Source: Acinetobacter sp. TR3 (GTDB lineage: Bacteria; Pseudomonadota; Gammaproteobacteria; Pseudomonadales; Moraxellaceae). From it: a DNA stretch of 64,000 nt. A program made the translations under genes and the position numbers. How positions within the stretch are numbered: the first letter of the stretch is position 1; each line of letters begins with the position of its first letter. The notes beneath the pieces are model-generated. The model saw nothing but the letters and a program-made list of their open reading frames with translations. It made no database searches and was not told the origin of the DNA. This document shows, piece by piece, positions 8,228-18,546 of this stretch. The stretch is taken from the NCBI RefSeq assembly GCF_027105055.1, contig NZ_CP114264.1, forward strand, positions 496,001 through 560,000, given 5' to 3'.

Positions 8228-8752
8228 TTACTCTGTTTTGAGTAGTTCGAGATATTTTGAACGTAATTTTGACAGTTTTGGGGGAATGCTAAAATTGCAG
8301 TAACCTTGTGATGGATTACGGGCATAAAAATTTTGATGGTATTCTTCAGCAGGGTAAAATGTTGGTGCTGGGCTAAGTTCAGTTACGATATTGAGACCAT
8401 CATTTTCTAAATCTTGAATAATTTTCTCCGCTTGCTGCTTTTGTTCATCATTAAAATAATAGACAACAGAACGGTATTGAGTGCCAATATCATTACCTTG
8501 GCGGTTTAACGTAGTTGGATCGTGGGTGGTAAAGAAAACATTTAGAAGTTGAGTATAATTGATTTGCTGTTCATCAAAGTCAATCAATACAACTTCTGCA
8601 TGTTGAGTATTACCTTGGCAAACTTGATCATAACTTGGATTGTGAACGATACCACCAGCATAACCACTCACAACTTTTTCGACGCCTTTTAGTTGTAGAA
8701 AAACAGCTTCTACACACCAAAAGCAACCACCACCGAATAATGCTTGTTGCAT
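8228..8752 (-). CDS. msrA: peptide-methionine (S)-S-oxide reductase
   Basis: A 174-aa MsrA that repairs S-methionine sulfoxide in oxidised proteins. The N-terminal [12 protein letters not shown] carries the catalytic Cys; [15 protein letters not shown] and the conserved AEEYHQNF segment follow. The ATG at 8752 is used rather than a TTG four codons upstream, because GGGA precedes it and family members start at the MQQALFGGG position. It is monocistronic and convergent with exbD, sharing a terminator. Confidence 0.95.
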   Translation of the reverse strand: MQQALFGGGCFWCVEAVFLQLKGVEKVVSGYAGGIVHNPSYDQVCQGNTQHAEVVLIDFDEQQINYTQLLNVFFTTHDPTTLNRQGNDIGTQYRSVVYYFNDEQKQQAEKIIQDLENDGLNIVTELSPAPTFYPAEEYHQNFYARNPSQGYCNFSIPPKLSKLRSKYLELLKTE

Positions 8753-9014
8753 AAATTTTCCCAATTTTTAATTCTAAGAATACTAATAAAGTATACGAAG
8801 TCACTGAAAAGTAAAAGCCCATTATCAATCAGAGATTTAGCTTTTTATGTCACAAAATCAAATAACTGATTCAGTATCCCTTATAAATTTCATAAAAATT
8901 CACCTAAGCCTTAGCATATTTTCCTATGTATTCATGATGTGGCATTTCTATCCACGATCTTGCAATAATTTGCGAGTGCTATTGTGGATTCGTGATCATC
9001 AAGTGAATGCATAT

Positions 9015-9042
9015 ATCTTGATTGATTTAAATCAATCAAGAT
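9015..9042. promoter_or_regulatory. 28-bp perfect palindrome containing an FNR/Anr-type box
   Basis: Positions 9015-9028 and 9029-9042 are exact reverse complements. The centre (9022-9035) reads TTGAT-TTAA-ATCAA, a perfect match to the FNR/Anr consensus TTGAT-N4-ATCAA. It sits in the 339-bp interval 8753-9091 between the msrA start and the DUF4105 stop. A 71-codon open frame there has no ribosome-binding site or family resemblance, so no gene is called. There is no T-run after the palindrome, so it is not a typical terminator. Its target gene is unclear. Confidence 0.4.
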
Positions 9043-9091
9043 GGACTATAGAAGGAGATTGAGTATTGTTTTGTTAAAAAAGCGAAATGGA

Positions 9092-10147
9092 CTAATTTGC
9101 TTTTGGTAATCCATGTCGAATGATTTTCGAAAAATATTCACTGGATTGATCTGGTTGTTGTTCATATTTTTCAGCACGTGTATTAATCCATGCCAATTGA
9201 TACCATTCTTTCATACTATAATTTTGATTAAGTGCTTTTAGATCAAAAAGATAGTTGGGTAAATAGCCTGAAGCCAGTAAACGATAATCTTTAGGTAAAG
9301 TTTGTGGGTTGATCGCTTGGATCATGTCAAAAACGAGCGTTGTACAATTACTTGTAAGCGTGTTGTACCATTTTGCTTCAGCACGTAATTCATCTGCTTT
9401 ATGTAGATATTCGATAAATAACGCTTTACGTTCGGTTTGAGGCATTCTTATTGGAAATAAATAAACTTGTTCATGACGAATATTACTTCGCGTATAAATC
9501 AGATCTTTTTCATCAGAAGCCACTAAATTGAGTTCATATTTACGGAAAAAGCCACCAATCGCGGAAAATTCTTCTCCTTTTTCTTTGCGAATCTCGATAG
9601 AAAAAACCAAAGGTTTTTGATCTGAGAAATCGAAACTCACCAACGTATGCGCGATTTGAGGTCCCATCCAGTAGGATGTGATGACATTGACGCCTGTAAT
9701 TTTATCTAGGTCAATTGTACGATTTTCCCAGCGAATGTCATAAGTGCCGTCTTTATGCCAATTAAAATTACGCACATTATGTAGCTGTACTAGATTGCCT
9801 TGCTTTTGGTAAGTAAGCTGCTCAGCGACTTCAGGGTTCCAGTCACGATCTTGGCGAGCCTCTAATGAAAAATACCAGACCAGTGAACAGGCAAAGGCAA
9901 CACAGTAAATTAAAATATCAGTGCGGCGACTAAAAATATGCCCACTGACATAAACACCAAGTAGGCTGAGTGCAAACAGTGCCCAAAAAATGATAATGAT
10001 TCGGCTAAAGATTGTTCCAAAAGGATGTTGAATCCAGAATGCCAGACATAACCAGATACTGGAGAGGATCACAAATAAGGCAAAAAAACTATGTAATAGC
10101 CCAATGCCTAACGCCAGTAAAAACTCACGTGATCCAATATTATGCAT
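9092..10147 (-). CDS. DUF4105-family membrane protein
   Basis: Encodes 351 aa. Three N-terminal hydrophobic helices (about residues 11-35, 47-67 and 77-95) are followed by a large domain of the DUF4105 type. Recognisable segments are the HTLVSFDF...EIRKEKGEEFSAIGGFF block and the later NTLTSNCTTLVFDM, which contains a conserved Asn-Cys pair suggestive of a papain-like/NlpC-type cysteine hydrolase fold. The function is not established. The domain faces the periplasm or cytoplasm depending on topology, which I cannot settle. It lies 20 bp downstream of folA on the same strand, so it is probably cotranscribed with folA and perhaps thyA. Confidence 0.75.
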   Translation of the reverse strand: MHNIGSREFLLALGIGLLHSFFALFVILSSIWLCLAFWIQHPFGTIFSRIIIIFWALFALSLLGVYVSGHIFSRRTDILIYCVAFACSLVWYFSLEARQDRDWNPEVAEQLTYQKQGNLVQLHNVRNFNWHKDGTYDIRWENRTIDLDKITGVNVITSYWMGPQIAHTLVSFDFSDQKPLVFSIEIRKEKGEEFSAIGGFFRKYELNLVASDEKDLIYTRSNIRHEQVYLFPIRMPQTERKALFIEYLHKADELRAEAKWYNTLTSNCTTLVFDMIQAINPQTLPKDYRLLASGYLPNYLFDLKALNQNYSMKEWYQLAWINTRAEKYEQQPDQSSEYFSKIIRHGLPKAN

Positions 10148-10167
10148 GATGACGCGCGATCCATTTT

Positions 10168-10677
10168 TTATTTTTGGTAGGTCGCAAACTCGAAAGCAAT
10201 ATTTGATTTTTCATCAATGTGTTGTTCTGAGTTTACTTTTCGAAAATCCTCAGAGATTTTTGGATAATGTGCATCGCCTTGTACATCTAAATCAACATGG
10301 GTTAATTCAAGACGATCGGCAATCGCAAGGGTTTGAGTAAAAATCTCTCCACCTCCAATAATAAATAAAGATGCTTTTTCAGAGTGTTGTACGTCTGTAA
10401 GTGCATGAGTTAAAGCATCTTCAATACTATGTGCTACTTTAACACCCTCAAATTGCCAATCTAAATCACGCGTGATGACCCAATTCACACGATTTGGAAG
10501 AGCACGCCCCATTGACTCTAAGGTTTTACGCCCCATGATCACAACACCACCTTGGGTAATTGCCTTAAAGTGTTTGAGATCAGCGGAGATATGCCACGGT
10601 AAAGCATTGCCCTTGCCAATACAGTTATTTTTATCCATTGCGACTACGTGTACAACTTCAAGACCTTGCCATGCCAT
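10168..10677 (-). CDS. folA: dihydrofolate reductase
   Basis: A 169-aa DHFR that reduces dihydrofolate to tetrahydrofolate with NADPH; the target of trimethoprim. Signatures: VVAMDKNNCIGKGNALPWHISADLKHFK (substrate-binding loop with Asp and Trp), VIMGRKTLESMG (NADPH site), and IIGGGEIF. The ATG at 10677 has GAGAGAA upstream. thyA ends 21 bp upstream on the same strand; thyA-folA pairing is common because thymidylate synthase produces the dihydrofolate that DHFR recycles. DUF4105 follows after 20 bp. Confidence 0.95.
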   Translation of the reverse strand: MAWQGLEVVHVVAMDKNNCIGKGNALPWHISADLKHFKAITQGGVVIMGRKTLESMGRALPNRVNWVITRDLDWQFEGVKVAHSIEDALTHALTDVQHSEKASLFIIGGGEIFTQTLAIADRLELTHVDLDVQGDAHYPKISEDFRKVNSEQHIDEKSNIAFEFATYQK

Positions 10678-10698
10678 TTTGTATTCTCTCTGATCTAT

Positions 10699-11541
10699 TT
10701 AAACTGCGACGGGTGCTTTAATAGCAGGGTGTGACTCATAGCCAATAATTTCGATATCCTCAAATTTGAAGTCAAAAATATCAGTAATCTCGGGATTGAG
10801 TTTTAATTGACACAAGGGTAGCGGCTCACGTGTAAGCTGCAACTGTGCTTGCTCAAAGTGATTGGCATATAAATGAGTATCACCACCTGTCCAAACAAAG
10901 TCACCTACACCTAAGCCGCAAACTTGAGCAATCATATGTGTAAGTAGGGCATAACTGGCAATATTAAATGGCACACCTAGAAAAACATCTGCGCTACGTT
11001 GATACAACTGGCATGATAGTTTGTTATCTTGTACAAAAAACTGAAACAGGGTATGGCAAGGTGGTAAAGCAACTTTAGCTGCTTCATTTGGGTTCCAACC
11101 CGAGACGATCAAACGACGTGAATTGGGATTAGTTTTAATTTCATTGACGAGCCATTGAATCTGATCAAAACCATTTTGCTGATAGCTACCATCTTCATTT
11201 TGGGTTGCGCCAAAGTTACGCCATTGATGCCCGTAAACAGGACCAAGTTCACCCTCAGGGCGACCAAAACGTGCAGTTTGTTCTGCGGTTGCCCATTCAT
11301 CCCAAATGCTGACTTTATTATCTTTGAGATATTGAACGTTGGTATCACCTTTCAGGAACCATAGTAGTTCAATCACGATAGAGCGAAAGTGTACTTTCTT
11401 GGTCGTTAATAGTGGAAAACCTTTAGAAAGATCAAAACGCATTTGATGACCAAATACTGAACGTGTACCCGTACCTGTACGATCGCCTTTATCGCCACCA
11501 TTGTCGAGGATATGTTGTAAGAGGTTCAGGTATGTTTGCAT
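10699..11541 (-). CDS. thyA: thymidylate synthase
   Basis: A 280-aa ThyA that converts dUMP to dTMP using methylene-THF. Signatures: [18 protein letters not shown] (phosphate-binding Arg), the catalytic Cys in [24 protein letters not shown] and the C-terminal [10 protein letters not shown]. The ATG at 11541 gives the family length; an upstream GTG at 11547 would add only two residues. It is first in the thyA-folA-DUF4105 leftward group. Confidence 0.96.
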   Translation of the reverse strand: MQTYLNLLQHILDNGGDKGDRTGTGTRSVFGHQMRFDLSKGFPLLTTKKVHFRSIVIELLWFLKGDTNVQYLKDNKVSIWDEWATAEQTARFGRPEGELGPVYGHQWRNFGATQNEDGSYQQNGFDQIQWLVNEIKTNPNSRRLIVSGWNPNEAAKVALPPCHTLFQFFVQDNKLSCQLYQRSADVFLGVPFNIASYALLTHMIAQVCGLGVGDFVWTGGDTHLYANHFEQAQLQLTREPLPLCQLKLNPEITDIFDFKFEDIEIIGYESHPAIKAPVAV

Positions 11542-11703
11542 CTTCACGCCTATCTTTGCTTTTGAACGCGCTGATTTTATCAGAATTTATGTGATAAATA
11601 TCTTTTCAATTTGGCGACATCGATTGTCGCAGTTTAATCCTTATGCTCTGTTCCAGTATAGCCGATTGTTTTATATTAGATTCTATAAATAACGACATGG
11701 GTA

Positions 11704-12537
11704 ATGAATACAATGAATTTTAAACCAGAAAGTTTGCCGAACAGTTTGCAGCCATTCTTAGAAAAAATTTCAGCTACTATTTTGCCAACAGTAACTTTAC
11801 AGCTCAGTTCAAACGATGCCTTGACTGTATGGCAAAGTAAGATTGGGGGAGAACCGTACTTACCTTTGGATACTGCTTATCCTTTAGATTCTAATGGTAA
11901 TCCTCTTGCTTTATTGGCTCAATTTAATTTTGCGGAAATTCCAAGTTTACCTAATTTCCCAGACAAGGGAATTTTACAGTTCTATATTGCTGCAGATGAT
12001 TTGTACGGGATGAATTTCGACGACCAACAGCAGCAATCTGGTTTTAGGGTTTTATACTTTGATCAAGTGATCGAGGATACTTCACAATTAAGACAGGATT
12101 TTTCTGAGTTTGAGTTGGGTGAAGAGGATTATTTACCTTTTACTGGACAATACTCGATTGAATTTACCTTAACTACGCAACCAATCAGTTTGGGTGATTT
12201 CGCTTTTGCGCCGAAAATCTTAGGGACTGAAGACCTTTATGATTTTGAAGATCAATTTGAGGGTGGTGATTTTGAAGATGATTTTATCGAACCTTATCAT
12301 GAACTTTTATCTGCAAGTGGACACCGTTTAGGCGGTTATCCATTTTTCACCCAAACTGATCCACGTCAATATAATGCAAATATTCAGGATTATATTCTAC
12401 TATTTCAGTTGGATAGCGAAGATGCAGAGAATGAGATTATGTGGGGAGATTCAGGTGTGGGGAATTTCTTTATTCACCCTGAAGACTTAAAGAAACGAGA
12501 CTTTTCCAAAGTGCTATATAACTGGGATTGTTACTAA
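11704..12537 (+). CDS. YwqG-like (DUF1963) protein
   Basis: Encodes 277 aa with the DUF1963/YwqG pattern: KIGGEPYLP near residue 45, LLAQFNFAEIP near 80, GILQFYIAADD near 100, and a C-terminal SGHRLGGYPFFTQTDPR followed by LLFQLDSEDAENEIMWGDSGVGNFFIHPEDL. It is acidic and soluble, with no signal peptide. The family's biochemical role is unknown. It is monocistronic and convergent with xpt, with a shared terminator. Start choice is between ATG 11704 and ATG 11713; neither has a clear ribosome-binding site. Confidence 0.75.
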   Translation: MNTMNFKPESLPNSLQPFLEKISATILPTVTLQLSSNDALTVWQSKIGGEPYLPLDTAYPLDSNGNPLALLAQFNFAEIPSLPNFPDKGILQFYIAADDLYGMNFDDQQQQSGFRVLYFDQVIEDTSQLRQDFSEFELGEEDYLPFTGQYSIEFTLTTQPISLGDFAFAPKILGTEDLYDFEDQFEGGDFEDDFIEPYHELLSASGHRLGGYPFFTQTDPRQYNANIQDYILLFQLDSEDAENEIMWGDSGVGNFFIHPEDLKKRDFSKVLYNWDCY

Positions 12538-12540
12538 ATA

Positions 12541-12572
12541 AAAAAGCGGATGATCACTCATCCGCTTTTTTA
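12541..12572. terminator. bidirectional terminator between the YwqG-like gene and xpt
   Basis: AAAAAGCGGATGA-tcac-TCATCCGCTTTTTTA, placed between two convergent genes. Confidence 0.85.
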
Positions 12573-12582
12573 TTTTAAAAAC

Positions 12583-13185
<603 letters not shown>

Positions 13186-13246
13186 TCAAGCAAAGGCATA
13201 TTTTAAAAAGCATCTAAAAAATTGCAAGCTAAAATTGACCAGATGG

Positions 13247-13951
13247 TTAGTTGGTTTTACCCGAATAGCCTGTTAATAATAAGCCATAAGACGATTTACC
13301 ATCATTATGTGCCATTTTTACAGGGAGATAATCCAGTTTTGGTGCTAACCAAAATACCGTATTACGTTCTGGTTTATCGTGTTGCATAACGACTTTAATG
13401 GTGCTGAACGTCCCATAATTGGTTTTGATGTTTTCAGTGCCTTGCTTAACAAAACGGCGTTCATCTAAGGCTTTTGCATCAGCAATTAAATATTTGGTTC
13501 TAAGTGAATTACTTTTTAAATCCTCACGGATTTGCAATTCAGCATTCAACTCATCTAACGCACCTGCTTGCCATGGGAATGAGCGAGCAGTGTCATCTTT
13601 TTTCGTATTCACAACTTTAGTGTTTGGATTAAAGTTAATACTCATGGTGTTGTTGTGAATTAAAATTTTACTGCTACGGCTAAATTTTTGTGATGTAATC
13701 TTATTATCCGCAAAACTAAATTGACTTGTTTCCGAGGCTGAGGCAATTCCGCCTGCTTTTGCACTAAACTGATAGGTCCAATTATTTCCTTGTTGCGAAA
13801 GTGTACGTGTCGCTGAACCGAGGTTTTTGTTGTTGTAGCTAAATTGATAGCTTGCTTGGAAAGGTGCCATTGCTAGAGCATGGCTAGACATGCTGACACT
13901 GAACAGGGCAGCCGACGTAATACTCACTACTTTCAATAATTTCTTTGTCAT
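13247..13951 (-). CDS. exported DUF3108 protein
   Basis: Encodes 234 aa when started at ATG 13951, which places a Sec signal peptide (KKLLKVVSITSAALFSVSMS... ending about SHALA) at the N-terminus. The earlier in-frame ATGs would put 15 extra residues before it. The mature part is a beta-rich DUF3108 domain (ASYQFSYNNKNLGSATRTL, later YLPVKMAHNDG), typical of periplasmic or outer-membrane-associated proteins of unknown function. It is a single gene. Confidence 0.75.
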   Translation of the reverse strand: MTKKLLKVVSITSAALFSVSMSSHALAMAPFQASYQFSYNNKNLGSATRTLSQQGNNWTYQFSAKAGGIASASETSQFSFADNKITSQKFSRSSKILIHNNTMSINFNPNTKVVNTKKDDTARSFPWQAGALDELNAELQIREDLKSNSLRTKYLIADAKALDERRFVKQGTENIKTNYGTFSTIKVVMQHDKPERNTVFWLAPKLDYLPVKMAHNDGKSSYGLLLTGYSGKTN

Positions 13952-14146
13952 CACACTATATATCCTTTGAATGATCATCAATGAGCAATCATTCATTTAT
14001 CATTACGATTTGTCGTTATTATGCCTGTAGATTATGAAGAAAAAATCAGGTTTTTTACTCAATGCTTGTTAATTTTTCGTATAAATCATGATGGTATTTG
14101 AGTAAGTGGCATAAATCTGAAATTCATACCACCCTGTTCAATACGA

Positions 14147-14827
14147 TTATTTTCTAGTGTCTTTTTGCTGAATTGGCGTGACTTCTGTGTCATCTAATCC
14201 TTCTTCATCAAAGTCATCTTCATTTGGCGGATACAAAATGGCAGCCAAATTGACGTTCCCCCAAACAATCAGTTCGGCTGGACGGACTCTGGCGCGGTTC
14301 ACATGAACTTTACTCAGTGTTTCAATAATACTTGCTTTCTTTTTAAACCAGCGATTTAAATCTAGATAAAGCAATTCATCTTTGACTGAAACAACTTCAA
14401 AATGCTCTAAGATTTTTCCTAGAGGATCTTCATCACGAAATTTTTGGTAATACCAAATCGCAATATAAAATCCCCATTTTTGGAAAATATTCTTAAATGA
14501 TGCTTCAATCACTTGTGTATTACTAATTTGTTCGAATACCATCAGTTGAACATCTTTATTCATTTCCATTTGAATAAGTTTTAAATCAACGGATAAGGTG
14601 GTATGCAGCCCTTTGACATCAATCGTGGCATATAAACGTAGCCATCCATCATATAGATCAGCGTGTAGGTCTTGAATAATTCCAACTTTTTCTGTGACAT
14701 AACGCTCCATTGTCGCATTGACAAAAACTTGTGAAAGTGCAAATTCTCTTTCTTCTTCAATGAATTCTTCTGCTTTTTGGTAAACTTTACGTAGACGTTT
14801 AACAACGGATGAAATTAGCGTTTGCAT
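14147..14827 (-). CDS. conserved protein of unknown function
   Basis: Encodes 226 aa from ATG 14827 (GGA upstream). I do not recognise a family. It is soluble and without a signal peptide. An amphipathic basic/acidic helix lies at residues 8-35 (KRLRKVYQKAEEFIEEEREF), a mixed domain follows, and the tail is very acidic (NEDDFDEEGLDDTE). Repeated basic patches and KVHVNRARVRPAELIVWGNVNLAAILYP near the end look like a structured domain. Its position, alone on the minus strand upstream of a TonB-like gene on the plus strand, gives no functional hint. The 287 bp between the two starts hold only AT-rich DNA with promoters presumably for both. Confidence 0.6.
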   Translation of the reverse strand: MQTLISSVVKRLRKVYQKAEEFIEEEREFALSQVFVNATMERYVTEKVGIIQDLHADLYDGWLRLYATIDVKGLHTTLSVDLKLIQMEMNKDVQLMVFEQISNTQVIEASFKNIFQKWGFYIAIWYYQKFRDEDPLGKILEHFEVVSVKDELLYLDLNRWFKKKASIIETLSKVHVNRARVRPAELIVWGNVNLAAILYPPNEDDFDEEGLDDTEVTPIQQKDTRK

Positions 14828-15114
14828 AAAAGTTGTTCCAGAAAGTGAATTGATTATAGATTTTTTGATGTTTCTAACCGAACTCAATCATCAATAAATC
14901 TGATGGCAATACCACGATCTTTGTATTAGCTAAAAAATAAAAATAAATTTCTGACTTGCAGTGTAGCAAAATTAATTGATACATTTTCATAAAATGATGG
15001 TACGGAAACACTGTGACTATAAGTGGATCACATTTTTTTAATATTTTGAATATTAGTTTGGTTTTATACGGTGATTGCTGTTGGGGATGAGACATATTTT
15101 GTCGCTTGAATACC

Positions 15115-16002
15115 ATGTGGAATAAAAGAAATTTTCGTTCAGTACTGTCCCCTTACTGGTGGCAAGATCCAATTTTTATCGGGGCAGTTGCGTTAGCGAT
15201 GCTTCTACATGGTGCTGTGCTTGCAATTCAGTTCGCAATGCCATCACCTACAGATACATCAACCAAAGAAATCGCAGTTACGGTTCGTACAAGTCAAGAA
15301 AAAGTCAAAGATGCCGACTTCTTGGCGCAAGCTGATCAAAAAGGTTCAGGTGATTTTCGTGAAGCACATCGTATGTCGAGTGATATGCCAGCTCCGATGG
15401 AAGCAGATGCGACAACAGGAGAGTCAGAGCTCGAGAGTTTAGAGAAAGTCCAGCAAAAACGAGAATTAAAATTTGAAGAAAAAGTGCTCATGACGGTTTT
15501 AAGCTGGCAGAAGCAAGCAGAGCAAACTGAACGTAAAAAAACCTTAGATGAGTTACAGAGTCAATTTCAAGCCAAAGCCGCGATGGTTGCGAGCTTGGAA
15601 GCACAATATTTACAACATCAGCAAAATTTTAGTCGTAAACAACGTATTAAAACAGTAGATGGGATTCAGGCAAAACAAGATGCATCAGCAGCTTATCTTG
15701 ATAAATTTCGTCAGAAAGTTGAACTATATGGTAATCGTTATTATCCAGATGAAGCGAAACAACGACATTTATCGGGTGAAGTGCGTTTAATGGTCATTCT
15801 GAATGCCGAAGGTGGAATTCGAGCAATTCGTCTTATAGAAAGTTCTGGACATCCCATTTTAGATGAAGCGGCAAAAGCTTCGGTGCGCCGTGGAGCACCT
15901 TTTGGACCCTTTGATAACAATATGAAAAAGGACATTTCTGAATTACGAATTATTCGAACATGGCGCTTTGATCCTGTCGATGCGGAATTTGAAGTACATT
16001 AA
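15115..16002 (+). CDS. second TonB-type energy transducer
   Basis: Encodes 295 aa. One membrane helix (about residues 22-45, FIGAVALAMLLHGAVLAIQF), a long helical/charged periplasmic spacer with a likely coiled coil (about 105-190, Gln/Lys/Glu-rich) and a C-terminal TonB domain (LSGEVRLMVILNAEGG... LIESSGHPILDEAAKASVRRGAPF). Unlike the tonB at 6362 it has no Pro-rich spacer and no adjacent exbBD, so it would have to borrow ExbB/ExbD from elsewhere or act in another TonB-like role. A siderophore receptor gene follows 280 bp downstream. ATG 15115 is chosen over an upstream TTG; no clear ribosome-binding site is seen. Confidence 0.8.
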   Translation: MWNKRNFRSVLSPYWWQDPIFIGAVALAMLLHGAVLAIQFAMPSPTDTSTKEIAVTVRTSQEKVKDADFLAQADQKGSGDFREAHRMSSDMPAPMEADATTGESELESLEKVQQKRELKFEEKVLMTVLSWQKQAEQTERKKTLDELQSQFQAKAAMVASLEAQYLQHQQNFSRKQRIKTVDGIQAKQDASAAYLDKFRQKVELYGNRYYPDEAKQRHLSGEVRLMVILNAEGGIRAIRLIESSGHPILDEAAKASVRRGAPFGPFDNNMKKDISELRIIRTWRFDPVDAEFEVH

Positions 16003-16141
16003 AAGAGTGTACTTCTTTTTTGTTGTATTTTATAAAAATAAATAAAATAATAAAAATCAATGTTTTAATTTTTATAAAAACACGTAATTTAGATTATTAG
16101 ATAAAAAACAAATAATTGAGTTTAATCGTTAGAGCTTGAAT

Positions 16142-16162
16142 TGATAATAAAAACAATTATCA
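16142..16162. promoter_or_regulatory. Fur box upstream of the siderophore receptor
   Basis: TGATAAT-7 nt-ATTATCA, a close match to the Fur consensus core, lies 120 bp before the receptor start in the 279-bp interval 16003-16281. Iron repression is inferred from this match and the gene type. Confidence 0.7.
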
Positions 16163-16281
16163 TTTGCATTGTATTTTTGAGCTAATTCTCCTTTTGAAAA
16201 TGAATGCATCCTTCTTGAAATTTATCGGGGGAATGAGATGCATGTTTTCAAGACCGTTCCCTTGCAATAAGGACATATTTC

Positions 16282-18474
16282 ATGCATCAACCTCCAACTT
16301 TAAACCTGTTTAAAGCCCGCCCACTGGTATTGGCAATGGCTGCGATCCTGTTACCTTCATTGGCTTTTGCAGAAGAAGAAGCTAAAGAAAATGCAAAATT
16401 GCCAACGATTACCATCAAAGCAGAAGAAGGGGCTTTTGCTGTAACTGAAGGAAAGAAAAGTTATACAGCTAAAAGTACCAATACGTCGACCAAACTCAAT
16501 TTATCGCTTAGAGAAACACCACAATCGGTCAAAGTTCTCACCCGTGAGTATTTGGATGATGCAAATATTACATCGTTTCAGGACTTGTTAAATAACGTCA
16601 CAGGCGTGACTGTGAACCAGTGGGATGAACGTCAGTACCCAACAGCACGTGGTTTTGATGTTGACTATTATCTGTTTGATGGTGTTCCAAGCAATGTTGG
16701 AATGGAAGCCAATGATCCTGATTTAACCATGTATGATCGGGTTGAACTGGTGAAAGGCGCAAATGGTTTGATGACAGGTGCTGGGAATCCTGCAATTGCA
16801 ATTAACATGATTCGAAAACATGCTAATGCGAAAGAGTTGACAGGGAATGTCAGCACTTCTTTGGGCTCATGGAATGCATGGTCAAGTTCAGCAGATATTT
16901 CAACACCATTAAATGCTGATGGTAGTGTCCGTGGTCGTGTCGTGGTAAAGCACGAAGACACTGACTCTTTTATGAAAGGGTATGAGAAAAATAATAATGT
17001 TGTATATGGGGTGGTTGATGCTGATATCACGGATAAAACCTATGTTTCTGTAGGTGCTGGTTATCAAAACCTAGAGAGGGATGGTGTACGTTGGGGAGGG
17101 TTACCAGCTTTCTATACCGATGGTACACGAACTAATTTTGACCGTTCGAAAACAGTTTCTTCTGATTGGACGTTTTGGGATACGGATACCACCACGGCTT
17201 TTGCGACATTGAAGCAGAATCTATTTAACGATATCAATTTGAATGTGAACTACGCTTACCGCGAAGTAAAACAAGACACGGCTTTATTATATCTAGGTTC
17301 AAGTTATTACAGTGACGGAAACGTTGTTCCAAACTCTGGGCGAGTAGATAAAGCAACCAATACGGGTTTTGGTTCATTGATGACTTGGTCAGATATAACA
17401 AAGACCAAAGAAAATAATATTGATAGCTATCTCTCAGCACCTTTTATGCTGGGGGGGGTAAAGCAGGAAATTGTTGCAGGTTTTATGTATAACCAAAGCA
17501 AGAAAGATAAGTGGTATTCAGGAACGCCGCCGATTGCATCAGGTGCTGTACTCGATTTTGATCATCCAAATATTCCATTAATTGGCGCAATTCAGAATAA
17601 TAACTTGTATCAACCTCCAAATAAGACCACACAAACAGGTGCTTATCTTGCAGGCAAGTTTAGCTTATTAGAGCCATTGAAGTTAATTACAGGTGTTCGT
17701 GTATCTAATTGGAAATATGAAAGTGACGATGGTGTAGGCAATCGAGAATTTAATAATGAAGTCACGCCGTATTCGGGTTTAGTTTTTGATTTTCTTGATA
17801 ATTATTCTTGGTATACAAGTTATACCAGTATCTTTAAGCCAGAAGATAAAAGAGATGTTAATCGCCAATACCTTGATCCAAGAGAAGGTAAAAGCTATGA
17901 AACTGGTTTAAAAGGCGAGTTTTTGGATGGGAAGCTGAATGCAGCTCTATCAGTATTTAAAACTCAACAAGATAATGTTGCAGAAGAGATTAATGGTGTT
18001 TTTGTACCCGATGCAAATGGCAACCCTACCAATGAAAAAGCTTATCGCAGTGTGGATGGTGTTGAAAGTAAAGGGGTTGAGTTTGAATTAGATGGGGAAA
18101 TTAGAGATAACTGGAACCTGAGTTTTGGTGTTGCACATTTCAATGCCAAAGATGCAAAAGGTGAAGAAGTTCAAACTATGTCTTCAAGAACCAGTGCCAA
18201 TCTCTTTACCAAATATACGCTCGATAAATGGAGTGTTGGTGGTGGGCTAAACTATAAGAGCAAATTTTATACTGGAGAAGGCAGTCAACGTATTAGCCAA
18301 GATGCATATGCTTTAGTAAACTTAATGGTGGGCTATGATATTGATTCAAATATTAAAGCGCAGGTTAACTTGAATAATATATTTGATAAAAAATATTATA
18401 CGGGTATTGGGAGTAACAGTATGGTCTATGGTTCACCTCGTAACGTGACTTTGACGCTACGCTACCAATTCTAA
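16282..18474 (+). CDS. TonB-dependent siderophore receptor
   Basis: A 730-aa outer-membrane receptor of the FhuE/FpvA-like siderophore class. Signal peptide with LVLAMAAILLPSLAFA; TonB-box-like TITIKA soon after the cleavage site; plug domain (about residues 70-190) with LRETPQSVKVLTREYLDD and VELVKGANGLMTGAGNPA; then a 22-strand barrel ending in NNIFDKKYYTG and a terminal aromatic (LTLRYQF). It imports a ferric siderophore, probably a hydroxamate type by family, powered by TonB/ExbBD. A strong Fur box lies upstream and a terminator downstream. The substrate cannot be assigned from the sequence alone. Confidence 0.92.
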   Translation: MHQPPTLNLFKARPLVLAMAAILLPSLAFAEEEAKENAKLPTITIKAEEGAFAVTEGKKSYTAKSTNTSTKLNLSLRETPQSVKVLTREYLDDANITSFQDLLNNVTGVTVNQWDERQYPTARGFDVDYYLFDGVPSNVGMEANDPDLTMYDRVELVKGANGLMTGAGNPAIAINMIRKHANAKELTGNVSTSLGSWNAWSSSADISTPLNADGSVRGRVVVKHEDTDSFMKGYEKNNNVVYGVVDADITDKTYVSVGAGYQNLERDGVRWGGLPAFYTDGTRTNFDRSKTVSSDWTFWDTDTTTAFATLKQNLFNDINLNVNYAYREVKQDTALLYLGSSYYSDGNVVPNSGRVDKATNTGFGSLMTWSDITKTKENNIDSYLSAPFMLGGVKQEIVAGFMYNQSKKDKWYSGTPPIASGAVLDFDHPNIPLIGAIQNNNLYQPPNKTTQTGAYLAGKFSLLEPLKLITGVRVSNWKYESDDGVGNREFNNEVTPYSGLVFDFLDNYSWYTSYTSIFKPEDKRDVNRQYLDPREGKSYETGLKGEFLDGKLNAALSVFKTQQDNVAEEINGVFVPDANGNPTNEKAYRSVDGVESKGVEFELDGEIRDNWNLSFGVAHFNAKDAKGEEVQTMSSRTSANLFTKYTLDKWSVGGGLNYKSKFYTGEGSQRISQDAYALVNLMVGYDIDSNIKAQVNLNNIFDKKYYTGIGSNSMVYGSPRNVTLTLRYQF

Positions 18475-18487
18475 TTATCTTGAGAAA

Positions 18488-18520
18488 TAAAAAAACGGCT
18501 AAATTCAGCCGTTTTTTATT
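18488..18520. terminator. terminator after the siderophore receptor
   Basis: AAAAAACGGCT-aaattc-AGCCGTTTTTT hairpin between convergent genes; usable in both directions. Confidence 0.85.
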
Positions 18521-18546
18521 GAAGATGTGGATAAGTTTGCATCTAT

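Noticed and set aside
8847-9062. 71-codon open frame upstream of the DUF4105 stop
   Set aside because: No ribosome-binding site, no family likeness, and it spans the perfect palindrome; probably chance.
18526-18534. Isolated perfect DnaA box (TGTGGATAA) after the siderophore receptor
   Set aside because: A single 9-mer is expected by chance and has no neighbours.
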